From positions 123,478,295 through 123,542,294 of the forward strand of contig NC_035443.2 of assembly GCF_002127325.2 (NCBI RefSeq): a stretch of 64,000 nt of DNA. Reading direction: 5' to 3'. Source of the stretch: Helianthus annuus (taxonomy: Eukaryota; Streptophyta; Magnoliopsida; Asterales; Asteraceae). Position 1 is the first letter of the stretch. Each line of letters starts with the position of its first letter. Position numbers and translations under genes: made by a program. Positions 21,275 through 33,109 of this stretch are shown here, piece by piece. Below the pieces are notes generated by a model that saw nothing but the letters and a program-made list of their open reading frames with translations, was not told the origin of the DNA and did no database searches.

Positions 21275-23502
21275 GAGGGTCAGGATTTAGAGAAAACGGT
21301 GAAAAGTGTGAGAACAGTGAGAACGGTTATGGATCGCCCGATCAAAACAATCTACGGACTAGATTGGCGCGGTGGCGTTTTCATAAACAACACCAATTGT
21401 ATTAAGTGGGTGCGCTTCATTAAGGGTAAAAGGGTCTTTAGACTTCTCTACCCAAAACGCCAAATTTATGAATAAAACGCCATTACGCACCAAAAACATC
21501 CAATATAAACATCTTAGACCTTCCATTAAACATACCGAACCCAAAACACCATATTTTACTATATACCATTCATCTTAGAAACGCCAAAAAACCCAAACAT
21601 CAAACACACCAAACCCAAAAACGCCATATTTTACTATATACCAATCATCTTAGAAAATGCCAAAAAACTCAAACATCAAAGATTCCAATCGACGTTTCTT
21701 TTAGATACACTATTTTCTACCCTCAAGAGACCACACCGCTACCTAATTCCGATTCAAGTTTATGAGGTTAAAAGATAATTATCTACCCTTTTATATGAAA
21801 AACCATTATGTAATTCCGATTAAATTTATAATTGATAAAGGATGATGTTTCGAGCTTCGACATGCTTTTACTTATGTTAACTTAGCGGGCATACCACACA
21901 CGAGTCACCATTCCAATGGTTAATGCCATAAGTTTCACATATTTATCCTTTTTATCTAACTCCACCTAGAGGGTATGAACTATGCACCACCCGAGTCACC
22001 ATCCCAATGGCAATACCATAGGCTTCGTTATTACACATCTAGCTCAGATAAATGGATGGATGGAATTTTTTTTTTGGGCGCCACCTAATTTCGGATTTAT
22101 TTTCATAAAAAGAAACATATGTGTCATTTAACCTGAATACTTATAGGTTTTTTTTTATTATAATAGTACCCTTAGAATGTACCCCGTAGGAAGAGAGAGG
22201 TTGCTTCTAGTGAGACCTCCGGCTCAATAGTAGTTTTGCATCAAGCCTTGGACATAAGGCACGTAACACTCAGCAATTGAGACAAAGGCCAATTAATTCA
22301 TGTACGTCCTTGTCTTTCGGCTATCAACGCCACCACATGATGCATGATTAACCACCACCCTCTTTTAAGGTTATTTTCACGAACTTAGTAAATAACGTTA
22401 AAATTAGTGCATTTCACTATTGCCCCCAGAACACCCACACATATATAGATTATATGTGCATACCGTAAGGGCATTCATAATGAAAGAGATGATATTGTTA
22501 TTTTTAAACAAAAGGTACATTCAGCAGTTATATTTGTATAGAGATGGGAAATTTCCTCCTGTTTGCTTATAACTGAATCAATTTGGATTGTTGTTGTTCA
22601 ACCTCAAATGGGTCATTCTGAAAGATGTTAGCTAAAAAGGGATAATGGCAAATGAGTTGGAAGTTTCTTATAGCCGAATAATTCATACAACCTCCTAAAT
22701 TGTTTTGTTCAATGATTTTGATACTGTTTCTAAATCAAAATTGACATATTAATTATTTTCTTTTATAAATGCAAAAAAAATGTTTACTAGTCAACTTAAA
22801 GTCTCAAACAGATCCAGACTGGTTCAACCTGTACTGAAAATTGACCCATATTAACCATAACCTGACCCGCCCATAAGCTAAGCTTCCATAAGCACTCCTC
22901 GAACCAATATATTTTCTTGTTTGATATGAATTTTTATTTGAGGGAACAAATTCTTTGGAAATGTGAGTTTAATTGGGTCCCAATTTAGGTGTTGCACTCA
23001 TCACCAAAAGACCACTCAGGCCATCACATTTAGAACAAACGGAAAAAAAGTTCCAAGTTTTATTAACTCCGTCGCAATTCGTGGGTTCTAATTAAATCTA
23101 ACATATTTTATTTAAAATATAGATTAAAAATTGTATGATTTTCAATGGTTCCACGCCGGACCAGTTATTATTAAAAATTAGTGATGTATTGAAGTTTAAT
23201 GACTTTATATTAATTGCAGGACAATGTACCATAAAATTTGAAACTTATCGTTTAAAAAGAAACTTATCACATCCTTCTACTTTTTTTTTAAATAAAACTT
23301 CATTAGGACAACCTCTGACCCAAACGTGCAAAAGACCAAACAAAACAACACCCCCGACCTAAACGGGCAAAGGGCCAAAACTTACAACATATACATAGAA
23401 TATTCACACCACTCCTTCTATCAACACATCTCCGTTGAAGACTAGTTATTTCGGTCACTCTCGCCATTACTCCAGTTATTTTACACAGCCCCACACCATC
23501 TG
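21275..23502. other. Intergenic, TE-like, no gene recognised
   Basis: The first 60 bp look like another TA-bounded element terminus ('aacggtgaaaagtgtgagaac'), but no matching right end was found. From 21440 to 21680 the motif 'aaaacgcca' recurs, including a direct repeat of about 80 bp ('ccatattttactatatacca'). Around 22180-22330 a GC-richer stretch ('agacctccggctcaatagta') resembles LTR sequence but has no boundaries I can support. The rest is AT-rich without coding signal. Confidence 0.4.
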
Positions 23503-24612
23503 TTGATGCGACTTGTGATTCCATTAATTCACATCTTCTTTGTAACTGATGCATAGAGGGTACGCATTGAAGTGGAAGGAGTTAGAAGCCAAAGGGATGC
23601 ATAGGGGTATATCTGCTAAGTTGGTCTTCTGCAACAACGCATAAATACGCTGAAGCGTGATGCTTCAGTAGGAGGAGCTTTGAGCACTCGTTGTAGTTTT
23701 TCAACAACATCGCTCATCTTTGGCCTCTTTTTAGGATCATTGTGCAAACACGAGGATGCACTTTCACCGTCTGTCAGTACGCAAACACTTACTTAGACAT
23801 AACTAGAGAAAGGCCAGTTATATATTAATACACAAAACTATGGAAGACACACCTTCATAACTGCGGTGAGATGGTATTCTCCTTCTAGTTTAGGGTCAAC
23901 ACACCGTTTGAACTTTCTGCTACGAAGAAATGGTTTCGCCTGAAATTAAAGTAAAACATTCACAAACGTTTAGATTAAAAAGAAACCATATATCTTAAAA
24001 GGGCATGATGCTACTAATTAAGGAGCATACCCAAGTGACTAGACTTTGTTCCTCTTCCGGACAATTATAGTCAAAAGGCTTTCGACCAGTCAAGAGTTCC
24101 AAGAGAACAACTCCAAAGCTGTAAACATCACTCCTTGAATCCAGCCGTCCAGTCAAGGCATATCTGATATGAATGGAAAGTTTTCAAAAGCAAGTCAGTA
24201 ACCCATACACATGGCCGGACCTAGCCCCTAGGTGCGGCATGGGGGGGTGCCCGCACCCCATGGATATTTATATTTCTTTTGGTATATATGCGATTTATCC
24301 CGCACAAGAATTTTGACACCAACATACATGAAATTTTAAAACTGACCTCCATGAAATTTCGACACCGACCTGAACAAATCTTTGGCTAACCAGAGTACCT
24401 AATGAAAACGTGTTTTGTATTTTGGACAACAATTGTATTTGTTATATTGAAAGAAAGGTGCCCGGTAATGTTTCTGTAGATGAGGTAATGGCTAGGTTTT
24501 AGAATGTGAAAACTGTAAAGTTTAACCGTTGTATTTGTATTATACATTTCTATTGACAGTTGAGGTACTTATATTATGTACTTGATATTTAATTATGTTT
24601 CTAAACTTTTTT

Positions 24613-24679
24613 TTTATTAGATAGTGTATATATTCAGATTATTGTAATCAATAGAAATCACGGGAATACCAATCTTACA
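24613..24679 (+). repeat. Outer copia left LTR (67 bp)
   Basis: Begins TTTATTAGATAG (the right copy has TG at its start) and ends CAATCTTACA, directly before the primer-binding site at 24680. It is exceptionally short for a copia LTR. Confidence 0.85.
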
Positions 24680-24795
24680 TGGTATCAGCCTATTCACGAT
24701 CCATACCCTAACCCTACCTCCCTTCTGCAACTTCTCCTCTCTCCTACAGCCTCTCATCTTCACTCCGATCACCTGTTTTCACCCTATCCTCTATC

Positions 24796-26211
24796 ATGGA
24801 CAGCAAACTTCATCCAGCCATGACAGTGTCCAACATCAAAAACGTTGTGCCTATAACCCTCGAAGTTGAAACTGCCCATTACACAACCTGGGCAGAACTT
24901 TTTCAGAATTCTTGCAAGGCTTACCAGGTTCACGATCATCTGGAACCCAGAAAAACGGCAACGGCAACTACCTCCTCTGGTTCTTACAAGGACAAGGTCA
25001 CTGCTCCTCCCTCCAATGATGAAGCTCTTTGGTCTCGTCTAGATGCCATTGTCAAACAATGGATATATGGCACCATCTCGCCAGATCTCCTTCATACCAT
25101 ACTTACTCCGGGTCAGACTGCTTATGACGCCTGGACTACTTTGGCCAACCTCTTCCGGGACAACAAAAACACCATATTTGTCTTTCTTCAGCAAGAGTTC
25201 TCCAATATTCGTTTGGAAAACTTTCCAAACATATCAGCCTACTGTCAATAGGTTAAACTCCTGTTCGACCAACTTGCTAGTGTGGGGTCCCCCGTTGACA
25301 ATCAAAGACTGGTACTTCAGCTTTTAACCGGTCTTACCGAACAATACGATGGGATTTCAACGATCCTACAGCATCGGGACCCTTTGCCTGATTTTCATGA
25401 GGCCCGATCAAGTCTCACAATGGAGGAAAGCAAAAAGAAACACCATGTTGCTCAGGCTGCCCATTCCTCTGCCACTGCACTTGCGGCTGTCTCAGCCAGC
25501 CCCTCTAAGTCTGACAGCACCAACACACCGCATTCTGAAAGTAACCGTGGACGAGGAAGGAACCGCGGACGTGGCAGAGGGCGCGGAAACAATGGTCGCG
25601 AGGGCCGGTCTTACAATGCTCAGAATACCCGGCACCCATACATTGTTTTTCCACAATCTTGGACAAACAATCAGTGGGCTGGTCTCATGAATCAGCAGGC
25701 CCAACAATGGCCAGCAGCAACCACGAGCCCACCCTGCCCGTACCCATCAGTGCCCAGACCCAATACAGGTGCGGGTTTACTTGGGCATGCCCTCGCTCAG
25801 GCCTACACTGCTGGTCCAGTTCCAACCGACATCGCTCAGGCCCTCTACACCTTATCTCTAAATCAGCAAGACCCGCTCGGCTACATGGATACCGGAGCGA
25901 CAGACCACATGAATAACCAACAAGGTAACTTTTCCCCGTCTGTTTTTAATGCTTGCACTTCCAAAAATATTATAGTCGGAAATGGCATGTCCATTCCCGT
26001 CCTTGGACAGGGCAACCATACCTTACCACCCCCGTTCCCTCCACTTAAACTTAATAATGTCCTTTACGCTCCTCAATTAATTAAGAACCTTATATCTGTT
26101 CGTCGTCTTACCACTGATAATTTAATATCTATTGAATTTGACCCTTTCGGTTTTCTCGTGAAGGACCTCAAGACCAAGGCCCCTATCCTTCCGGCTACTG
26201 TGTTTATCTAG
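24796..26211 (+). pseudogene. Outer copia gag-protease remnant with one in-frame stop
   Basis: The ATG at 24796 starts a copia Gag (NVVPITLEVETAHYTTWAEL), followed by the UBN2-type core and a G/R-rich basic tail (SNRGRGRNRGRGRGRG). A protease active site follows: GYMDTGATDHM, around 25880. A single TAG (25249-25251) interrupts the frame after AYCQ; the same frame resumes at once (VKLLFDQLASVGSPV). After NLISVRRLTTDNL the sequence reaches the deletion junction at about 26190 and stops at 26211 in this frame. No zinc knuckle is seen. Confidence 0.88.
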
Positions 26212-26626
26212 GGGACAATCTTATTTCCTGGTCTTCCAAACGTCAGTCTACCATCTCCCGCTCAAGTGAAGAAGCTGAATACCGAGGTGTCGCTAATGTC
26301 GTAGCTTAAATTTGTTGGCTTCGAAACCTGCTCCTTGAGTTGCACCGTCCGCTCTCACGTGCAACCTTAATCTATTGCGACAATGTTAGTGCAATTTACT
26401 TATCTGGAAATCCGGTTCATCATCAGCGTACAAAACATATTGAACTGGATATTCACTTTGTTCGGGAACAGGTTCAGCGCGGTAATGTTCGTATCCTCCA
26501 TGTGCCATCTCGTTACCAGATCGCTGATATCTTCACCAAAGGACTCCGGCGGATCTTACTTGAAGACTTTCGGTCCAGTCTCAGCATCCGCTCTCCTCCC
26601 GCTTCGACTGCGGGGGTGTATTAGAT
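26186..26626 (+). pseudogene. Outer copia RNase H C-terminal remnant fused after deletion
   Basis: In a different frame from gag, the sequence reads [30 protein letters not shown], a TAA stop (26307-26309), then CWLRNLLLEL, YCDNVSAIYLSGNPVHHQ, RTKHIELDIHFVREQV and IADIFTKGL, ending AGVY at the right LTR. This is the RNase H end of copia pol. Everything from the protease C-terminus through integrase and most of RT-RH is missing, and the join changes frame. Confidence 0.88.
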
Positions 26627-26653
26627 AGTGTATATATTCAGATTATTGTAATC

Positions 26654-26888
26654 TATAAATGATATGAAAGTGAAATCTGAATTTGTATTTATGAAAGTGT
26701 AATTAAAACATGAGAAGGAACCCTCTATATATAGGGAGAAAGAGGGACCAAAAAGAAATAACTATTTACATAAGGGTATACCTATAATTGCATGCAAGGA
26801 CACCTACAATTGCATGCAAGGACACCTAGAATTGTATGTAGGGACCTCTAGAATTGTATTTAGGTCCTTCAACTATTTACAACTAACA
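26654..26888 (-). repeat. Inner copia 3' LTR
   Basis: Plus-strand left copy, beginning TATAAATGATATG (TG in the other copy) and ending ACTAACA. It contains short tandem repeats ('gcatgcaaggacacct'). The PPT lies next to it at 26889-26900. Confidence 0.93.
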
Positions 26889-26895
26889 CTCCTCC

Positions 26896-28422
26896 TCAAG
26901 TTGGAGCATAGATGTTAATCATGCCCAACTTGTTACATATGAAATCTATTTGTGTCTTTCGGAGTGGTTTTGTGAAGATATCTGCTAGTTGGAATTCCGT
27001 CTTAACATGGATTGGCTGAATTGATGGAGGATCCTTTTGAGTACCGACTATCCGATCTCTGATTAGGTGACAATCAACCTCAATGTGTTTAGTTCTCTCA
27101 TGGAATACTTGATTTTTGGCTATATGTATAGCTGATTGATTATCACAGTATAATCGCATCAAGTCTTCAGAGATAACCCCAAGTTCTCTGAGAAGACGAC
27201 GAACCCATATCATCTCTGATGTAACATCTGCCATAGCTCTGTACTCTGATTCGGCACTTGATCTAGATACGGTGTGTTGTTTCTTACTCTTCCAGGAAAC
27301 AAGATTTCCTCCAACGAAAACACAGTACCCAGTGGTGGATCGACGGGAAATAGGACAGTCTGCCCAATCTGCGTCTGATATACGTCCATCTCCATCTTCT
27401 GTGAAAGCACCCACACGACAATGACCCTGATCGGAATATAAGATCCCTAGGCCTGGTGTGCTCTTGAGATATCTTAAGACACGGAGAGCAGCATCCCAGT
27501 GTCCTGTGTATGGAGTGGCCATGAATTGACTTAGGACACTGACGGCAAAGGATATATCTGGTCGGGTGACAGTTAAGTAGTTAAGTTTTCCGACCAATCG
27601 TCTGTATCGCTTAGGATCTTTCATTGGACTTCCATCCTCTGGAAGGAGCTTCCTTGTAGGAAGCATAGGACTGTCAACCGGTTTGCAACCTAGTAAGCCA
27701 TACTCAGTTAGCATATCAAGGACATACTTTCGTTGACAGAGAAGTATTCCTTGTGGAGAACGAGATACTTCTATGCCAAGGAAGTATCGACGTCGACCCA
27801 AGTCGCTAATCTGAAACTGAGATTGAAGGAACTGTTTGAGCTTGATAATCCCTTCTTCATCATCCCCTGTAACTATGATATCATCCACATAAACAACTAA
27901 GATGATCCTTCGTCCTTGATAATGTCTGAAGAATACAGAGTGATCATATGTACTACGAAACATTCCAAATTCTCCCATAACACTAGAAAACCGACCAAAC
28001 CATGCTCTGGGAGATTGTTTAAGGCCATACAGAGAACGACGTAGTTTACATATTTTGGATGCCTCCTCCTTAACAATGAACCCTGGTGGCTGCTCCATAT
28101 AAACCTCCTCCTCAAGAACACCATTAAGAAAGGCGTTCTTGGCATCAAGCTGGTGGAGCGGCCAATGATGAATGGCAGCAAGAGTAATACAAATACGCAC
28201 AGAGGGCATCTTGGCAACTGGGGAGAAAGTATCATCATAATCAATACCATAAGCCTGGGAGTAACCCTTGGCGACCAAACGAGCTTTCAGACGATGCAGA
28301 GAACCATCAGGGTTAAGTTTAACTGTGAAAACCCAACGACAAACAACCACACGCTTACCAGGAGGAAGTGGTTCAAGATCCCATGTATGATTACTCCGTA
28401 AAGCCCCAATTTCTTCTTCCAT
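26896..28422 (-). pseudogene. Inner copia reverse transcriptase and RNase H region (open 508 codons)
   Basis: The copia RT core is clear: WVFTVKLNPDGSLHRLKARL, VAKGYSQAYGIDYDDTFSPV, NAFLNGVLEEEVYMEQPPGF, SLYGLKQSPRAWF and the catalytic VVYVDDIIVTG. RNase H follows (SAESEYRAMADVTSE, YCDNQSAIHIAKN, RTKHIEVDCHLI, LADIFTKPL). This part is open from residue MEEEIGAL to the stop at 26896. Upstream it is joined in the same frame to integrase, but separated by stops at 28432-28434, 28543-28545, 28579-28581 and 28942-28944, so it is not expressed as a normal polyprotein. Confidence 0.93.
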
Positions 28423-28431
28423 AGCTTGACG

Positions 28432-29919
28432 TCATCCTGGGTGAGCAAGAGCTGTCATCACATTTTTGGGGATCGGATAGGAATCAAGGGAAGTGGTGAA
28501 GGCATGAGATTCTGTAGAGAGGTGAGCGTAAGCGACATAGTCCTAGATGGGATAACAGGTGGCGTGTCTAGGTTCTTTTCAGAGGGCAATAGGTATATCA
28601 GGATATGGTGCACCTGGAGGATCATAGGTAGCGGTTTCTGGTAATGGAGAGATGGGTTCAGTGTCAGGTGGTGGAACTGTGGACGTATCAGATGTAGAGG
28701 CAGGTTCTGAATCAAGATTCTCTGACGTCGAATGCTTACGTCGCCGAGCATATGTGAAGAGTAATGATGGAGGATCTGTCGGTAAGCCCGAAGCTGCAGG
28801 AGTTGGAACCATGGCGTCTGAGACCGGAGGGGTAGACGAAGCAGTAGACGCAGGAATGATAGGGATGATGGGGGATTCAGATAGATCGGGTTCTGGAAAC
28901 GGATCAGACACAGGTGTAGAGGATGTAGAAAAGAAGGGACATTACTCATGGAAAGTAACGTCGGAACTGGTAAAGTAACGATGAAGAGAAGGACTATAAC
29001 ACCGATAACCTTTCTGGACACGTGAGTAACCCACAAAGATACAACGAATGGCTCTGGCATCAAGTTTAGGGGTCCCGGGACGATGATCATGAACATATGC
29101 AACACATCCAAATATTTTGGATGGAAGTGGAAACATAGTTCCTTTGGGAAAAAGGATGGAAAACGGGGTTTGACCATGAATGACGGGTGACGGCATACGG
29201 TTAATAAGGTAAGCGGCAGTAAGGACCGCGTCTCCCCAGAAATGATGAGGAACGCGAGAATGAATCATGAGAGTGCGAGTGATGTCTAATAAATGTCGGT
29301 TCTTGCGTTCAGCAACACCATTTTGTTGTGGTGTATAAACGCAAGATGACTCGTGAATGATGCCATTAGATTTTAAGTAAGAAGAAAAATCAGTCGACAG
29401 ATATTCTTTTGCATTGTCTGTATGCAAGGTTTTAATTGAGGTTTGCAATTGAGTTTTGACGTAAGCATGGAATTCACGAAATATTGAATATACTTCAGCA
29501 CGAGATTTCAATAGATAAACCCAAGTAGAACGAGAATAATCATCAATAAAGGTAATAAAATATTCAAAACCCAAAGTTGATTTCGTAGGACATGGGCCCC
29601 AGATATCAGAATGTAAAAGTTCAAACAATGTACTGACTCGATTAGACACTTTAGGGGGATAGGGACGCCTGGTATGTTTACCAAGTTGACATGACTCGCA
29701 ATGGAAATCAAAAGAAGATGGAAAATCCGGTCTCATTTGCCTTATAACCGCTGCAAAAGGGTGGCCTAGCCGGCAGTGAGCCTCCCTAATACTGGAATCA
29801 CATATGTTGGCTTGAGGGTGTGACGAATCACATATGTTGGCTTGAGGGTATGACGGTAAAGACATACGGTAGAGGCCTCCTGATTCAAAACTTGTGCCAA
29901 TCAGCCGGTTCGTCCCTAG
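28432..29919 (-). pseudogene. Inner copia integrase and linker, with four in-frame stops
   Basis: The pre-integrase zinc-finger region (GLYRM, REAHCRLGHPF) is followed by the integrase core with catalytic residues in context: LLHSDIWGP, FITFIDDYSRSTWVYLL, TLHTDNAKEY, and YTPQQNGVAERKNRHLLDI. A 12-residue tandem repeat (HPQANICDSS type) lies just before the HCRLGHP finger. The frame continues into a proline/serine-rich linker (PFPEPDLSESP, SENLDSEPASTSD) broken by TAA 28942, TGA 28579, TAG 28543 and TGA 28432 (plus coordinates of each codon start). At least the last looks like TGG to TGA. Confidence 0.9.
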
Positions 29920-30943
29920 TTCCTGAATTGACCAAGCTGGCTTGTGGGCTAGGGACAGGCGAATGTGAGGCCAACAGTTGTTGAAGTCTACTGAGATCCT
30001 CCTTGCTCAATGTGTAAGAAGGAGCAGTATCAGTAGTTGGGTCAGAAGACTCACCAGTAGAAGCTAGTCGGGCTTTTGGCTGAGATCCAGGAGCACGGTT
30101 TGGGCAATTGTGCTTTGTATGCCCTGGCAGCTTGCAATAATGGCAGTTGTTTGGGCAGTTGTACCTTGCATGTCCAGGTTCATGACATAAGTGCCATACA
30201 AGATTACTACCATGTCCCCCAGTGCCTCGTCCAGTGCCTTTCTTCATATAAGAACTTTGACTTGTACCCTTACTGACCAAGGCAGACATATCAGTTGGAG
30301 ATGCGTCCGGACCATACATTTCTCGCAAGAGATGATATGTAGACGCCACAGATGAAATAGCGGTAGAGTTACTTAGCAATAATGGACGTGCACTTGCATA
30401 CTTAGGTGATAAACCCGCAATAAACATCATGACATCCATTTTGGTGTTACGCTCCTCCTGAACTTTTAAATCAGCAGTAGGTGGAAAAAGAGCTCGTAAC
30501 TCATCTTGAAGCTTTGAGAAACGAGTAAAGTAATCAGTGAAGGTGGAGTCACCTTGTTCAGCCCGAGTGAAGGCCTGAACAACAGAATAGGCATGGGACA
30601 AAGATTCCTTAGCTGAGAAGGATGAAGACAGGTGGTCCCACATTGCCTTTACCGTAGGGAAATTTTGAGCGATTATGAGAATTTGTGGCTCCATGGAATT
30701 CCATAGAGCCATTTGTATCCCACTATCGTCAATACGCCATTCCCAGGGAGTCGGATCAGGGGGTGGTTTTGTTAGATGGTCTTCTTTGTCCACACTTGCA
30801 AGACCTTTTTGGACAAAGAGGCTCCATGAACTCCAGTTGCTCGAGTCCAGTTTAACGGGGATGCGTAAAACCGAGGCATAGTTGATAATGCCGGGGGCAA
30901 TTTGGTTTTCTACAGTATTTTTCTTGTCTTCCTTATCTCCCAT
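29885..30943 (-). pseudogene. Inner copia gag (352 codons), protease lost
   Basis: Copia Gag: LRIPVKLDSSNWSSWSLFV near the N-terminus, the UBN2-type core (SLSHAYSVVQAFTRAEQGDS), then two zinc knuckles, the second canonical (CHYCKLPGHTKHNC) and the first with W in place of its first C (WHLCHEPGHARYNC). After SPQASLVNSG the protein should enter the aspartic protease (D-S/T-G). Instead it runs straight into what in another frame is the start of the pre-integrase region (GTNRLIGTSFESGGLYRM). Protease has been removed by an out-of-frame deletion. Confidence 0.9.
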
Positions 30944-31314
30944 TGAAACAAGATATTCAAACAGAAATTGAAAAACTAAACTGGAATACGAACTCGCTTA
31001 CCGAGGCAGAAAACAAAAAAATGTTCAGATCGAAAAACCGATTGCACGGAAATGATCGGAAACAAATTCCGAAGAGGCTGGAAAAAGGGCGACGACCGGA
31101 GGTGGCGGGTTGTGATGGTTTTGGGTGTTTGTGTTCCAAGAAAACCTGTTTCTGATGTGGACGATCAGACTAAGCTGCAACCACAGAGCATACTACGAAC
31201 TTTCTAAACCGGGTTTCAGGAGTGGAAGGTGAAGGTTATACGGGACAGGTGGTGACCGGAAATTTAGCTGGGAATGGTCACCCGGAAAGATGCTCGTGAG
31301 CTAAGAAACCTTTA

Positions 31315-31326
31315 GCTCTGATACCA
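31315..31326 (-). other. Primer-binding site of the inner copia element
   Basis: On the minus strand TGGTATCAGAGC directly follows the 5' LTR, complementary to the 3' end of initiator methionine tRNA, as usual for copia elements. Confidence 0.9.
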
Positions 31327-31557
31327 TGTAAATGATATGAAAGTGAAATCTGAATTTGTATTTATGAAAGTGTAATTAAAACATGAGAAGGAACCCTCTA
31401 TATATAGGGAGAAAGACCAAAAAGAAATAACTATTTACATAAGGGTATACCTATAATTGCATGCAAGGACACCTACACTTGCATGCAAGGACACCTAGAA
31501 TTGTATGTAGGGACCTCTAGAATTGTATTTAGGTCCTTCAACTATTTACAACTAACA
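31327..31557 (-). repeat. Inner copia 5' LTR
   Basis: Plus-strand right copy, TGTAAATGATATG to ACTAACA, so on the coding strand TGTTAGT to TTTACA with TG..CA ends. Confidence 0.93.
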
Positions 31558-33109
31558 TAATCAATAGAAATCACGGGAATACCAATCTTACATTTTTTTA
31601 ACTTAACCTGACACTGGATAGATTGAAAGCTTTAATATGTAACTATAGACTGGCCTCAAAAAATTCCGACACAATGGAAAAAATTACTGGGTGTGCCACT
31701 ACCCACACATATGAAGATCAAAACAACACCTTGGGCATCGTAGGATATAACAAATCAAAACAACACCTTGGGCATCGTAGGATGTAACAAATCCTGGTGA
31801 CAATAGCTTTGAAAGAGAGAGAAGCTTGCTTACTCTGGTGCATTAGAACCAAAGTTAAAACCTTGGGTAGAATGAGAACGTTCTGACGGTGACATGTCGG
31901 TTTGGTGTGATAAATCAAAATCCCCAATCTTAGCAACATAGTCGTCGAAAACCAGAACATTACTAGACTTTATATCACGATGGATAATCTCCATTCCATG
32001 CAAGTATTCAAGCCCTTTTGCAGCCCCAATAGCAATTTTAACTCTTTCGGACCATGCTAATATAACATGTGTTCCACGTGCTGCATCCACAAACAATGTC
32101 GCACAGACAATCAAGATCAATCGCAGGAAACCTTTTGGACACCTACCATTCATGCTAAATGAGTCTCTTCGAATGTTACTACATACAGTTAAAGATTTGT
32201 CCTCTTATTACTACCTTTTCTTTTTGTTTTTTTTTATATCGATTTAGTATGGTTAAGTATTTAAGTAAACTACTGATATGGTCAAGTATTTAAATAAACT
32301 ACCAAGAAAAGTGCTTGAATCGTCCCTGTTGTTTGTCCAGATTTCACCTATAGTCCCTAAACTTCTAAAATTACAGCTATAGACCCCAAATTGTGTACAT
32401 TCGTTCTCGAGTAGTCCCTAGTGTGGATGTGGGTTAGTTTTTAGTGTTAAGTGGGTGTGAAATTACAAAAATACCCTTACTATAAAAATATAACAATTGA
32501 AACATTTAAAGCATACATGTGGGCCCACCTACTCACCCCACCTCTTCTCCCCTTTTCACCCTTTCTTCTTCTCTGCAAGCTCACCACCACAAGAACTCCA
32601 CACCTGATAAACTCAACCATTCAAACCCCTCACCGGTGACACTCCTATTTAACCCCGTCAATTCCCTTTATCAACCTCAACCCTAATCAACACCCCTTCA
32701 TCTCCCAATTCAATTCACACAATTGTCGTCGTGTTAGGGATGAAACCCAGGATCAACAAGTTGCAGACATCTCGTTATTATATATTTTGTAATTATATTT
32801 TGTAAAAAGTGAACCTAGTTCCTACAAACTTAAAACAGATTTCCGTGAGATTGTTGCTACAATCTTAAAACCTTATTTATAAGGATTTTGGGTTCATAAA
32901 AGGATTTATAATAAAAAATATATATTTTTAAAGATTATGATCTTACAAATATTTTCTTTTGGGAAATATGTATGTAGTACAACTTGTTTTGTTTGGATTT
33001 CTTGAGACTGAGATACAATCTTAAATCTTATACCCTGGTACAAAACGAATAGTTTTGGTTCAACCGTTTGGTTTTTTAAACGATTTCGAGAATCGTTAAT
33101 TTTTCTAAC

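Larger units (their letters stand above)
26654..31557 (-). mobile_element. Inner Ty1/copia element, 4.9 kb, nested in the outer element's right LTR
   Basis: LTRs: 26654-26888 and 31327-31557 (235 and 231 bp). TSD TAATC at 26649-26653 and 31558-31562. On the minus strand the order is 5' LTR (right), PBS TGGTATCAGAGC, gag, integrase, reverse transcriptase, RNase H, PPT (CTTGAGGAGGAG), 3' LTR. The LTRs differ by two substitutions and one 4-bp gap, so insertion is recent, yet pol has four in-frame stops and protease is missing. Confidence 0.95.
24613..31592 (+). mobile_element. Outer Ty1/copia element with 67-bp LTRs, internally deleted, split by a second copia
   Basis: The left LTR is 24613-24679; the right LTR is 26617-26653 plus 31563-31592, identical except one base. 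A primer-binding site TGGTATCAGCC (initiator Met tRNA type) follows the left LTR, and a G-rich tract precedes the right one. Net length without the inner element is about 2.07 kb. It carries gag, protease and the end of RNase H; integrase and reverse transcriptase are gone. The same intron in copy B (near 50246) lacks the element. The target is T-rich, so the TSD is ambiguous. Confidence 0.9.

Noticed and set aside
28458..29177. 239-codon minus-strand ORF overlapping the integrase linker
   Set aside because: It is in another frame from integrase and RT. The true frame carries the conserved residues and the nonsense codons; this one is a shadow.
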